From Congeria kusceri (lineage: Eukaryota; Mollusca; Bivalvia; Myida; Dreissenidae), in contig CM051028.1 in NCBI GenBank assembly GCA_027627225.1, forward strand, positions 27,394,912-27,458,911: 64,000 nucleotides of DNA. Direction: 5' to 3'. Position 1 is the stretch's first letter. Each line of letters begins with the position of its first letter. The position numbers and the translations under genes were made by a program. Of the stretch, positions 53,893 to 64,000 are shown piece by piece. The notes beneath the pieces were generated by a model. That model made no database searches. It was not told where the DNA came from and saw only the letters and a list, made by a program, of their open reading frames with translations.

Positions 53893-55935
53893 AAAAATAA
53901 AATATTGTTTGTTTCCCCTCCCACGACCCATGCTAATAAATGGTGGGTCGTTAGGTTGGAAAAAATATTTTATTTTTATACACATTAAGTCATTTTCATT
54001 CATGTTTTCCTTATGTTCGAAATGTTACGTTATAGTATAAATTCTTAATATTTTTGTTGTAGTAGATTAATAACGTTCTGCTTATTTACGTAATACTATG
54101 TTCTAATTACCTTACAATAATTTATCAAAACTGAACAAACAATAACATACGTTAAAAACAAGAGCGCTAATAATAAAACTGAGGAGTAATAGCGTGACGT
54201 TGCAATTTGCCGGGCATCCAAAACAGAACTCTGTTAGCAACAGCCATAGCATAGGTGACTGTAAAACTGCGGCTAGCAATTTGTAGCTGAAAAGCGTGTT
54301 ACGCGCTTAGCACGTGGATAGTGTTCAAAAGCATCAATCTGTAATACTCTATCTGAACAACGCAAATGCTAGAGCATAAAAGAATTAGCATTATATGGAA
54401 ATAAAAAGAAATAGGACTTTGTTCATTAATAAAAAGAATGCAACAGAACGTTTTTGATAAATTAAAATAAAAAGAAAAGGCGCTGAAGTTTATTTACTTA
54501 CATTTTTAACAAGGAATTAATTCAAATGTTGCCTCAGCCAAAGTTTTTGCATAATTCTAATCCGTGTGCATTGATGAGTTTGAATAACACTTTCGTTAAT
54601 TATTACTAGATCTAGTAATTGTATTTGTTAACAAAATAAGACGTTTGACGCGATCAGTTTGTCGAGTTACATGACATCGTAATTCATATTCTTAGTAAAC
54701 GGTTCCGTTCACCAAAAAATTCACCAAAATTATGATATTTATTTATAAATATTTATTTATTTACTACATTTTAATTTGTAGTAATTTATTACAAACGCGG
54801 CTGTTAAAAACATGCATATCTATAATAAAACACATAACTAACGAAAATGTATTACAAATGACTTGCACCTTTACCAATTAAAATTAGAATGAGGGCGTGA
54901 TAAACTTTCTAACGACGACTCTCATTTGCATGTTGGAAATTGTATGCGTTCTCATTGGCGGACTGTTTGGCTCTTGTTAAGCTGACTCCTCCTGCGTCAA
55001 GATTTTATCGATAATCAACACTTGGGTGCATAAAGGCGAGTCTCTTAATTGCCGGTGGGCGTTCTTTGTCTTAAAAACAACAACATGCATATCCGAGCGT
55101 CAATGGTTGTGCCCTAGAATCTGACACTGAATGTTATGGCGTCCTTTTCGTAAAAGAATGCGTAAAACAAAATAAGACGTTTGACGCGATCAGTTTGTCG
55201 AGTTACATGACATCGTAATTCATATTCTTAGTAAACGGTTCCGTTCACCAAAAAATTCACCAAAATTATGATATTTATTTATAAATATTTATTTATTTAC
55301 TACATTTTAATTTGTAGTAATTTATTACAAACGCGGCTGTTAAAAACATGCATATCTATAATAAAACACATAACTAACGAAAATGTATTACAAATGACTT
55401 GCACCTTTACCAATTAAAATTAGAATGAGGGCGTGATAAACTTTCTAACGACGACTCTCATTTGCATGTTGGAAATTGTATGCGTTCTCATTGGCGGACT
55501 GTTTGGCTCTTGTTAAGCTGACTCCTCCTGCGTCAAGATTTTATCGATAATCAACACTTGGGTGCATAAAGGCGAGTCTCTTAATTGCCGGTGGGCGTTC
55601 TTTGTCTTAAAAACAACAACATGCATATCCGAGCGTCAATGGTTGTGCCCTAGAATCTGACACTGAATGTTATGGCGTCCTTTTCGTAAAAGAATGCGTC
55701 AAAATACGCTATATTACGCGTTACCGAGAACTGTCCTTTTAAAGTCATTTTATAAGCGTCTTTTGAAAGTAAGATTTGTACACGCTCTCGGATTCTTTTT
55801 ACGGATTCGCACCCCGCATTTTCACACACAAATAAAATAAAGTATTGTTTTCTTTGGTCTATAAATTTTTTTGGGTCGCTGCGATTTTGCTGGGTCGGTC
55901 GCGGGAGGGGAAACAAACAATATTTTATTTTAGGC
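53893..55935. mobile_element. Inverted-repeat element nested in the hAT-type element
   Basis: Left 'aaataaaatattgtttgttt' + 'cccctcccacgaccca'; right, inverted, 'gggtcggtcgcgggagggga' + 'aacaaacaatattttatttt'. About 2.04 kb. It contains the 536-bp tandem duplication. Confidence 0.8.
54631..55702. repeat. 536-bp tandem duplication
   Basis: 54631-55166 and 55167-55702 look identical at every position I compared ('acaaaataagacgtttgacg' through 'ccttttcgtaaaagaatgcg'). Confidence 0.93.
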
Positions 55936-56319
55936 CTAGTGATTTTATCAGTCTTAAGCTTATTAAATACATAAATACAGCTCGCAATATATCGCAATAA
56001 ATATCGTGATAAATTAAAAAAGATCGCAATATACTGCAATATGGATTTCTAATATTGTGACACCCTTAATATTAAAATTGCTGAAGGAAATCACTTTTTC
56101 ATTGACATAGTCCTTTTAAGTGCCATTTTAAATGGGTGAATCAGAAATTTAGGGCAGCATGTTTTGGGAGTGCTTTTTGTGTTGAAGTATAGCAGAATAT
56201 AATCAATTTGCCATTTGCTTACTGGTAAGCCTTCATTTGTGACAAAAAAGGTTTTATTAAAAATCTACGTGAAATGTAAATGAAGCATTTTACTTCATTT
56301 CTTTATTTGTACCATGCAG

Positions 56320-56722
56320 CAGGGCTTTCATTAACTTTTGAAAACTGGAAGTTTGAACATCCTGGTCTCTGATTTTGGAAGTTTTGCTCATAATATTTAG
56401 AAGTTTTTACAGTATTGCGTGACATAAATATGTATATTACAATGTTCACAGCACTTATCACTACTCTTAGTATAGCTATTATTGTACTTCAGTCATGTTT
56501 TTCACTTCATATTGTTGTTTTTCAGACCTATTGTAAACCTTGACTTATAATCAGGGCTTGGACATAGGTGAAATGCTGGAAGTCCTCACTTCTAAGTGTT
56601 GGATATTGGAGGTTTTAAAAATTCTTGTTGACTTTTTTATACTTCCATGGCTGCAATTTTGGAAGTCCTGTGACAAAAACTGGGAGTAAATTACTCCCAA
56701 ACTTCCATTAATGCAAGCCCTG
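56320..56722. mobile_element. ~400-bp hAT-like MITE
   Basis: Ends CAGGGCTTTCATTAA and the complement of CAGGGCTTGCATTAA. The inner part contains inverted 'ggaagtttg' / 'aaacttcc' pairs. Target duplication not clear. Confidence 0.65.
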
Positions 56723-58700
56723 TAGCAGTGATCTAATTACATTGGTGAGTAATCAATATGAACTGTATTGTCTTGGCAAATCAGTAATTACTATAAGCAG
56801 TAACTTCTCAGTTGGCAGTAGACACAGTTTATTTAATTCTGAGGGGAATTACTTTTCCCCTTAATGCATAATAAATGATGCCTCAAGCTTGAAACTAAAA
56901 GTTTCTGTTTCAGCATTATCAATATATTTTGGTCAGAACATATTAATCATAGTATAATAAAATGTCTCAATGTATTGTGTAGGTGATAAAGCATAATAAA
57001 ACACTATAAAAGACTTCAAAAGACTGCTTTAAAAAGATGAAGTTTTGGCAAATTAATAGGATCATCTGTGGGTGACAGTTCAAGCCACCCATAATCTATA
57101 AAGGGGGGTAAAACTTTTGGCCATTTCTATGGAGATACTGTTCAAGTCAATTCATGATAGCATACATTCATGCTAAGTTTACATAAATAAAGCATTTTGC
57201 TCATGATAAAAGCATTAAGTAACTGTAGACTTTTAAATTACAGTAAAACCAGTAACAAAGTCAATTTTGAATAACTGAAAAAATGACAACTCAAATGAAT
57301 AACAAATGACTTTCAACCATACATTCAGGACATCGCCAAATTATCATCAGGAAATTATCAGCCAGGTTTCTTTGGAATGTTATCTCTAAGGAATCACAAG
57401 CTGCCAGGTCCTGGTCAACTTAGAATATCCCTATATGGAAATTATATTGATCGGATTCACAACAGCCTTTTTTTCGGAGTAAAAAGAGGTGCGGGTTTCT
57501 TCATGAATTGAATGTTATCATACCATTCATGCTTATACAGAAAAACTCTGCAAATAGTGAAATACCTGTCAGAGGTTTTCCATGAGAGGTGCTGCATGTC
57601 TATCACATGTAAAAATGGATTTAAACTGCAGAAGATCTGTGTTGATTTAGGTAAATGATCGAATTTGATATCTAAATATTTTCCCAAGTGTCAGAGCCAT
57701 GAGTGAAATTTTCTATTATCAACTGTGAAATAAAATTTGATCACTCAACAAAATCAACAAATTTTGTTTTTATTTTATGCTTTCGCACAATAAATAAAAT
57801 TGGTTTAGATAAGCTTAAATGTCACATGTTTGTGTATTCTGGCATTTTGTGTTTTATTATATATTTTCAATGCAGTGGAAATATAAACTTTTATATTTTC
57901 ACTGTTCCAACAGCGAAAATATCAAATTTTATTTCACCAAAAAAAATCTATATTTGACTGACAAAGCATTTAATAAATTAATCAATTTATTTTGTTTCGT
58001 GTCAAATAGTTCGTTCTCATATTAGCTTCACAGTCCTGCTGTCACATGACTGAAGTAGATGCTTAGTATGATTTACAGCAGAGGCGTATCTATGATCTAC
58101 AAAAGACCTTTCCATCATTGACCAGAAACAGTTTAAACTTCTCACCAGCTATTGTTAACAGATTAATTTGTATGTATCGAACATTACAAACACAACCCAA
58201 GCTTTACCACACGCTATTTTGTGTACAACAGGTTAACCATTCAACACAATAATATGATACAATAATTCAATAAAATTGCAAATTAATTTGCATAATGATT
58301 GACATTTGTGGAAACACCTATAGACATTAGGAATTCAGTGAACTGATATTCATTGCAATAACAGACTATGCATTTTTGAAAACAATATGATATTCATTCA
58401 AGACTTGGCAAGGTTGGTATTTCCATACGCCTTAGAATTTATTTGTTTCAAATTTAACCACAAAATGCACCACCTTATTTGAGACATTCATATACGATGC
58501 ATAAAATGATTTTTGCAATGTAATATCATATTTCACTGCAGTTAAGACAATATATCACTTCAATTTTTGAAAATAAACCTTAAACCAAAAATTGAAAACC
58601 AATGTTTTGAACAAAATATTCCCTTACAAACTGCAAATTATGTTTTAAGTTCTAAAGCCAAATAGCATTGTACAGTTATTTCATCTCACAGCAGTACTTA
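56723..58700. other. 5' flank, no recognisable feature
   Basis: AT-rich. Open frames of 68-84 aa at 57457-58025 are AT-driven and lack motifs. Could contain a non-coding first exon of TMEM63, which cannot be recognised by eye. Confidence 0.4.
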
Positions 58701-58719
58701 CAAGAATATCGGTAGAACC

Positions 58720-59230
58720 GAGGGATGTTCCCCGATGCCGCTTTGACCTCTAAATGTGGCCATGACCTTTAACCTCAGAACCTTATTCATACAGAGACAC
58801 GTTGTCATGTTCAGGCTAACATTCGTTTAAAGTCTCAAAATCAACTGAAGTTAAAAGTCTGGAGAAGCAAAAGGCCAATTTAAACTTTTGACCTTTAAGT
58901 ATGACATGACTTTTGACCTACATATCTAGTTCATGCTTGTAACATGCTGTCTCATTAAGGCAAACATTTGTGCCATTTAATTGGAAAATAGGTCAATCTA
59001 TGACCAACTTATAGTCAGGACAAGGAAAAAGCAAATTTTAACCTTTGCCCTCTAAGTGTGACCTTAACCTTTGACGTATGGATCTGGTTTATATGCACTT
59101 CATGTATTCTCACTGAGGTTAACATTTAGATTTTAAAATCCATGGCAAGTTAAATCACAGACAAGCAAAGTGTCAATTTTGCCCTTTGACCTCTAGGTGT
59201 GACCTTGACCTTTGACCTAGGGACCTGATT
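58720..59230. repeat. ~150-bp repeats rich in AGGTCA half-sites
   Basis: Units with 'tttgacctctaagtgtgacc' and 'ttgacctttgacct'. Minus strand at 59201-59220 reads AGGTCAAAGGTCAAGGTC. Confidence 0.8.
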
Positions 59231-59279
59231 TATGAGTGGTACACACCAGTTGATTGCAGCAAATGGCCAAAATATATTT

Positions 59280-59735
59280 TGGACAAGCAAAATGGCCAAT
59301 TTATAATCAAAGGGCAATTACTCCCTGAAAAATCATCAGACCGGAACGACCTGACAATATGCGCATGTCCCTTGGTAGGAATGCTGCATATGAAGTTTCA
59401 TTGAATTCAAGTTGTTAGTTCCGGAGATCTTGCGTGGAAACGAAAATATCCCATTTAAATGTATTATATATTTAATACAAAAAGGGCAATAACTCCCTGA
59501 AAAATCATCAGACCAGAACGACCTGACAATCATCATGACGCGCATGTCCTCTTGGTAGGAATGCTGCATATAAAGTTTCACTGAATTCAAGTTGTTAGTT
59601 CCCGAGATCTTGTGCGGAAATGAAAATATTCCATTAACATGTATTATATTTTAATATAAAAAGGGCAATAACTCACTGAAAAATCATCAAACAGGAACAA
59701 CCTGACAATATGCGCATGAAACCCGACTTCCGGCG
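59280..59735. repeat. ~185-bp tandem repeats, three copies
   Basis: 'agggcaataactccctgaaa', 'catcagaccggaacgacctg' and 'tcaagttgttagttccggag' recur at 59310, 59484 and 59660. A related fragment is at 62640-62760. Confidence 0.85.
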
Positions 59736-59869
59736 ACTTTTTTCCTAGCTTGCCATATAAAGTATATTATAGATCTAATACCAAGCGGCTTTTAAAACTT
59801 GTAATTGAAATTTTTAAAACCACATGTTTTTTATTAAATATTTTTAAAAAAAATCATAGAGGATATATG

Positions 59870-61305
59870 TTACAACAAGAGCTGTCAGAGGACAGCGCGC
59901 TCGACTTTTCTTGTGCTTGTTACTGGCATTTTTTTCTAACACAAGAAATATGGAAATTCCACACACACAAAAATTTCAAACGAAATGCATTAAAGTCAGC
60001 ACATCAATAAAATTTTTAGTAAAAGTGATCTTGACCTTGACCCAACCCACCCCATATGCAATCCCAAGCGAGGTCTCGATATACGGTATCTATGTATTAA
60101 TTTTCATTAATGCAATCTCAAGTTAATGATCGGAAACTGTTTTTCTATTTTTAGTAACAGTGACCTTGACCCCACCCACCCCATACGCAATCCCAAGCGA
60201 GGTCTTGATATAAGGTATTTATGTATAAAGTTTCATTAAAATATCTCAATGCATTCTCAAGTTATTAAGCAGAAACCATTTTTCTATATTAGATACAGTG
60301 ACCTTGACCCTATATGCAATCCCAAGTGAGGTCTCGATATAAGGTATTTATGTATTAAGTTTCATTAAAATATCTCAATGCGTTCTCAAGTTATTGTGTG
60401 GAAACCGTTTTTATATTTTTAGTAACAGTGACCTTGACCTCACCCACCCCATATGCAATTCCAAGTGAGGTCTCGATATAAGGTATCTATGTATTAAGTT
60501 TAATTAAAATATCTCAATGCGTTTTCAAGTTACTTAGCGGAAACCATTTTTCTATTTAAATAGTAACAGTGACCTTGACCTTGACCCCACCGATCCCATA
60601 TGCAATCCCAAGTGAGGTCTTGATATAAGGTATCTATGTATCAAGTTTTATTAAAATATCTCAATTTGTTCTTAAGTTATTGAGCGGAAACCGTTTTTCT
60701 ATTTTTAGTAACAGTGACCTTCACCCCACCCACCCCATATGCAATCCCTAGCGAGGTCTGGCTATAAGGTATCTATGTTGCAGTTTCATTACAATAGCTT
60801 AATCCGTTCTCGAGTTAGAGAGTGGAAACGAAAAGTTGAGAAACTAGCTTACAGAAAAACTTGAACCTGTCCATATAGCTTATAAGTAAAATTTCTAAGT
60901 GTAAAAAGGCCCATAATTTTGACAAATTTCTAAGTAGAGTTATCAAAATTGGCCCATGACTTCATTTTAATATAGGGAATAAGTGTTATACGTTTGAATG
61001 AAATCCCTTAAGCCATTCCTGAGAAACCAGCTTAACGAAAAACTTTAACCTGTCCATATAGCTCATGTAAAATTTCTAAGTGTAAAAAGGCCCATAATTT
61101 TTACAAATTTCAAACTAGAGTTACCAAACTTGACCTATAGGTTCAGTCTAATGTGCCGAATAAATTTTAAAGTTTGAATGAAATCCCTCAAGCCATTCCT
61201 GAAAAACTAGCTTACCAAAAAACTTTAACCAGCTCTGACGCCGAAGCCGACGCCGGGGCGAGTAGAACAGCTTGCCTTTTCTTCTAAAAGTCGGGCTAAA
61301 AATGA
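59870..61305 (+). repeat. Composite repeat with ~140-bp TGACCTTGACC units
   Basis: Begins 'caacaagagctgtcagagga', has six units of the family seen at 10783-11655, then two ~195-bp units ('aaaaaggcccataatttt'), and ends 'aagtcgggctaaaaa'. Confidence 0.88.
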
Positions 61306-63115
61306 ATTATTAGAACTAAATGTTGTATCGTTTAAAATTCATTACTAAGGCCACTGACCGTACGACAGGTATCCCGAAAAAATGTAGTCTCCTTGCCTCA
61401 TCTTAAACGGTTGTTTTCCATACATAAATATCACGAATGAACATATGTTCTCTCAATGGATACTGTACTTAGTTATCTGTCTGCAGAGGGGTCTGCGGGG
61501 ATCTTATCAAATTGCTCTTAGAACAATATCACTAATTTGTAATGCTTTGATGATCAAGATCAACATGCAGAGACAACTAACATGTCTCACTTTGTCTCCA
61601 TTGTTTGCGCCTCAAATTAAAGTTTATCTCACATTTTAAAATGTTGTTGTCTCCTTTGCTGTTCTTTGCCTTTCACTCTATGAAATTTCGCCACCTTATT
61701 GAACAGAACAGAATTAAAAGCATTAAAAACTTTTTCGAATTGATAAATTGGTTTAAATTAAAGAATGAAATAATATAGCACAGCATTTAATTTAAAATTA
61801 TGGAGAATTGTAAGGTGGTGTACATTGAAGAGTTCATTGTGTTTGTTTTTTTCTAAAACATACGGGAATTAGCTGCTACGATAATACAATTTTGTTTGTT
61901 TACCACGATTCAGACAGAAATGAAGAAATAATCTCTTTAATACAACATAAACTATAAAATTTATTGAGGAGTGACATCATCTTTACTTACTGTAATTTTG
62001 TGTTAATGGTAATTAAAAAGATGATATTTTTTTGTTACATTATATTTCAAGATTATAACGAGCATGTTAAAGCACGGTATAATATTTAGCACACAACAAG
62101 AATATCTGCAAGGAAATTACTTTTAAAGTTACACAAATGTGCATAGAATTTAAATAACAAGTTGCTGTCAAAAACATCGGAATTACATACACTCAAACTT
62201 TCTGTGATGATACCTTACTTTCGTATTTTTAGTCGCCAGAAGAATGTTAGCTTAGAGTAACTTAGCAAAATCATTTTACTAAAAAATGGCTTAATTGATT
62301 TATTTTATTTAATAACACAAATTTAATACGGGATGAAGGCATAGGTTGTTTAGATACTAAAATAGCTATTTTTGTGTTTTATTGCATAATAACCGTTAAA
62401 CGTACTGTGTAGCTTGTTTGTCAATCTTCAAAGAGTAGTAGTAAAAAATCAAAATAATATCAAATTGATAAATAATGTACATGGTGTATATTATATACGT
62501 ATGTTGATATTTTTAATTTCATTTTAACGACATCGCAATTTTAAGATTGAAAAGCAAATATATTGTATGTTTTCCTTTAAATATGAATACGCTTATCCCG
62601 CCTTATAATCAATAAAAATCGCCGGAAGTGAACAGGGGACATCACTCGTGATTACCCAAGGGAAGTAACCTAGTTTTGGGAAAGGCCTATAGGGATGCTG
62701 CTTATAAAGTTTCATCAAATTCGGGTCATTAGTTCCTGAGATCTCGCATGGAAACATATTACTGGATGGACGGAAGGACAGACAGTTCTAACGAATGGAT
62801 ACTGATGAGGCTAAACCAACACTAACCCTAACCCTTAAATAGTCATGTAAGAGAAATTTTTCAAATTTTAGCCATCTAAGCACAAAATCTTTGTTTTCAA
62901 CTGTTTTATTAGCCACGTAAGTACGTATTCGTGTGTAAGGAAAGATGGAAGGACGGACGGACATGGAGTAGGATGGATAAAATCATCTGAGAAATTTGTT
63001 TCACACCTGGACAAACTGAATTGCAGTGAAATTAGAATTCGGACGGATGGACAAATCGGCGACTATATAAAAATTGTATCCTCTTCCCTTCCCTTTTCTT
63101 AAAAGCTCACCTGTT
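61306..63115. other. 5' flank, no clear gene
   Basis: AT-rich. 62640-62990 holds fragments of interspersed repeats ('tggatggacggaaggacaga'). No convincing exon or promoter recognised. Confidence 0.4.
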
Positions 63116-63118
63116 AAA

Positions 63119-63809
63119 TTGCTTAAAGCCCCAGTCACACATTCCCGAATATGGCTCCCGACAGTGACCCGACTGCGCTTCAATACAAATAATAAAAAAG
63201 TCGGGAATATCGGGACGCTGTCTGGAGCTGTCAGGACGCTGTCTTGAGAATCGGGCATTATCGGGACACGTTCGGCGTTATCGGCCAAGCACTCCCGATA
63301 GTTAAGGTTTTCCCTGAACATAACGGAGACTCAGCAGAATTTGTATAGTTGGGATAGATTCGGCTATATCAGATATGGGACGGTGTTGAGGCGGTATCAG
63401 AACAATATCCGGTGGAACGGGAATGATATTGCATAAACATATTATATATATACATATATCACGTCTTTTGTATATATCGTGTTTGTTGTGCATGTTTGTG
63501 TGCGTTTGTCATTCAGCGCTACGATACAAATAATAAAGTCGGGAATGCCGGTATGCTGTCGGGACGCTGTTGGGAGCTATCGGGACACTGTCGGAACTCT
63601 GACCGAATTCATTCGGGTAAATCGGGACTCTGTCGAGACACTATCGTGACTCTGTCGTGACCATATTCGATCTTTGGATCAGAACAAAAATTGAATTTCG
63701 AGCCCCAAATCTCACAATATTGTCCCGACTTTTGACATAAGTGATTCGGGACGCTGTCGGCTCAAGAACGGCAGGAAAAACGGGAATGTGTGACTGAGGC
63801 TTTAAGCAA
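63119..63809. mobile_element. ~690-bp inverted-repeat element
   Basis: 29-bp ends with one mismatch: TTGCTTAAAGCCCCAGTCAC + ACATTCCCG, and the complement of TTGCTTAAAGCCTCAGTCAC + ACATTCCCG. The interior is rich in 'tcgggacgctgtcggga'-like short repeats. The 106 aa minus-strand frame inside is repeat-derived. Confidence 0.88.
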
Positions 63810-64000
63810 CAAGTTTTTCTGAGTTATAAAAACTGTCAACTTTAAAAACTAAAGAGTAGTTTTAAGCTAATATGTACTGCAGGACCTATGCAAAAACGAG
63901 TACATTTAATATGTTAATCACATGAAAATTACAATGCATGCATATACCGATAAAATAAGAACATTCACAGATTTCAGAACATCAATTTGTTCAGCACACG

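Larger units (their letters stand above)
53268..56068. mobile_element. hAT-type element with 8-bp target duplication
   Basis: Ends TAGGGGTGTCACAAT and the complement of TAAGGGTGTCACAAT, flanked on both sides by ATATTAAA (53260-53267 and 56069-56076), the 8-bp duplication expected of hAT elements. 2.8 kb, mostly occupied by a second element (53893-55935). No transposase frame recognised. Confidence 0.85.

Noticed and set aside
62820..62836. Telomere-like 'ctaacccta' pair
   Set aside because: Only two imperfect units inside an interspersed repeat; not a telomeric tract.
63001..63321. 106 aa minus-strand frame
   Set aside because: Covers the end of an inverted-repeat element and its short 'cgggac' repeats; no coding signature.

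Overview
The window is eukaryotic, AT-rich and dominated by repeats. It carries one recognisable protein-coding gene, which covers almost the whole window on the minus strand. The gene is a TMEM63 / CSC1-like (OSCA/TMEM63 family) mechanosensitive cation channel. I could rebuild it as 22 to 23 coding exons between 52556 (start codon) and 864 (stop codon). All joins keep the reading frame and all but one use GT-AG junctions. The product is about 791 aa, or 807 aa if a doubtful exon is included, which is normal for the family. Interspersed repeats point to a bivalve mollusc: the foldback element with a GATTAGCCTGTGC core, the 'gagggccatgatggcc' repeat, the 'ggccataactctgtc' repeat and tRNA-derived SINEs. 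My best guess is a heterodont such as Dreissena, from recollection of repeat style only.

Layout from right (5' side of the gene) to left: 64-52.7 kb is 5' flank or 5'-UTR intron, made of transposon-like inverted-repeat elements, ~140-165 bp tandem-unit repeats and a nested hAT-type element (53268-56068). Exons 1-2 are at 52.6-51.8 kb. Intron 2 (51.8-44.5 kb) holds a 37-bp minisatellite and a three-deep nest of elements. Exons 3-11 (44.5-32.4 kb) encode the N-terminal membrane region and the cytosolic RNA-recognition-like domain. Intron 11 (32.4-25.0 kb) is repeats. Exons 12-17 (25.0-16.1 kb) encode the main membrane domain. Intron 17 (16.1-10.7 kb) is one large composite array. Exons 18-20 (10.7-5.3 kb) finish the membrane domain. 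Exons 21-23 (5.0-0.86 kb) encode the cytosolic tail.

The most unusual observation is that two splice junctions of this gene have been amplified into minisatellites in the adjoining intron. The 3' splice site plus first 49 nt of exon 14 recurs in a seven-unit 82-bp array. The last ~30 nt of exon 18 plus its 5' splice site recurs in about 20 units of 64 bp, interrupted by a hAT-like insertion. In addition, four of eight copies of the foldback element lie within 40 bp of a splice junction. No other gene, rRNA, CRISPR array or prokaryotic feature was seen. The many 60-170 aa open frames in the window are best explained as chance or repeat-derived.
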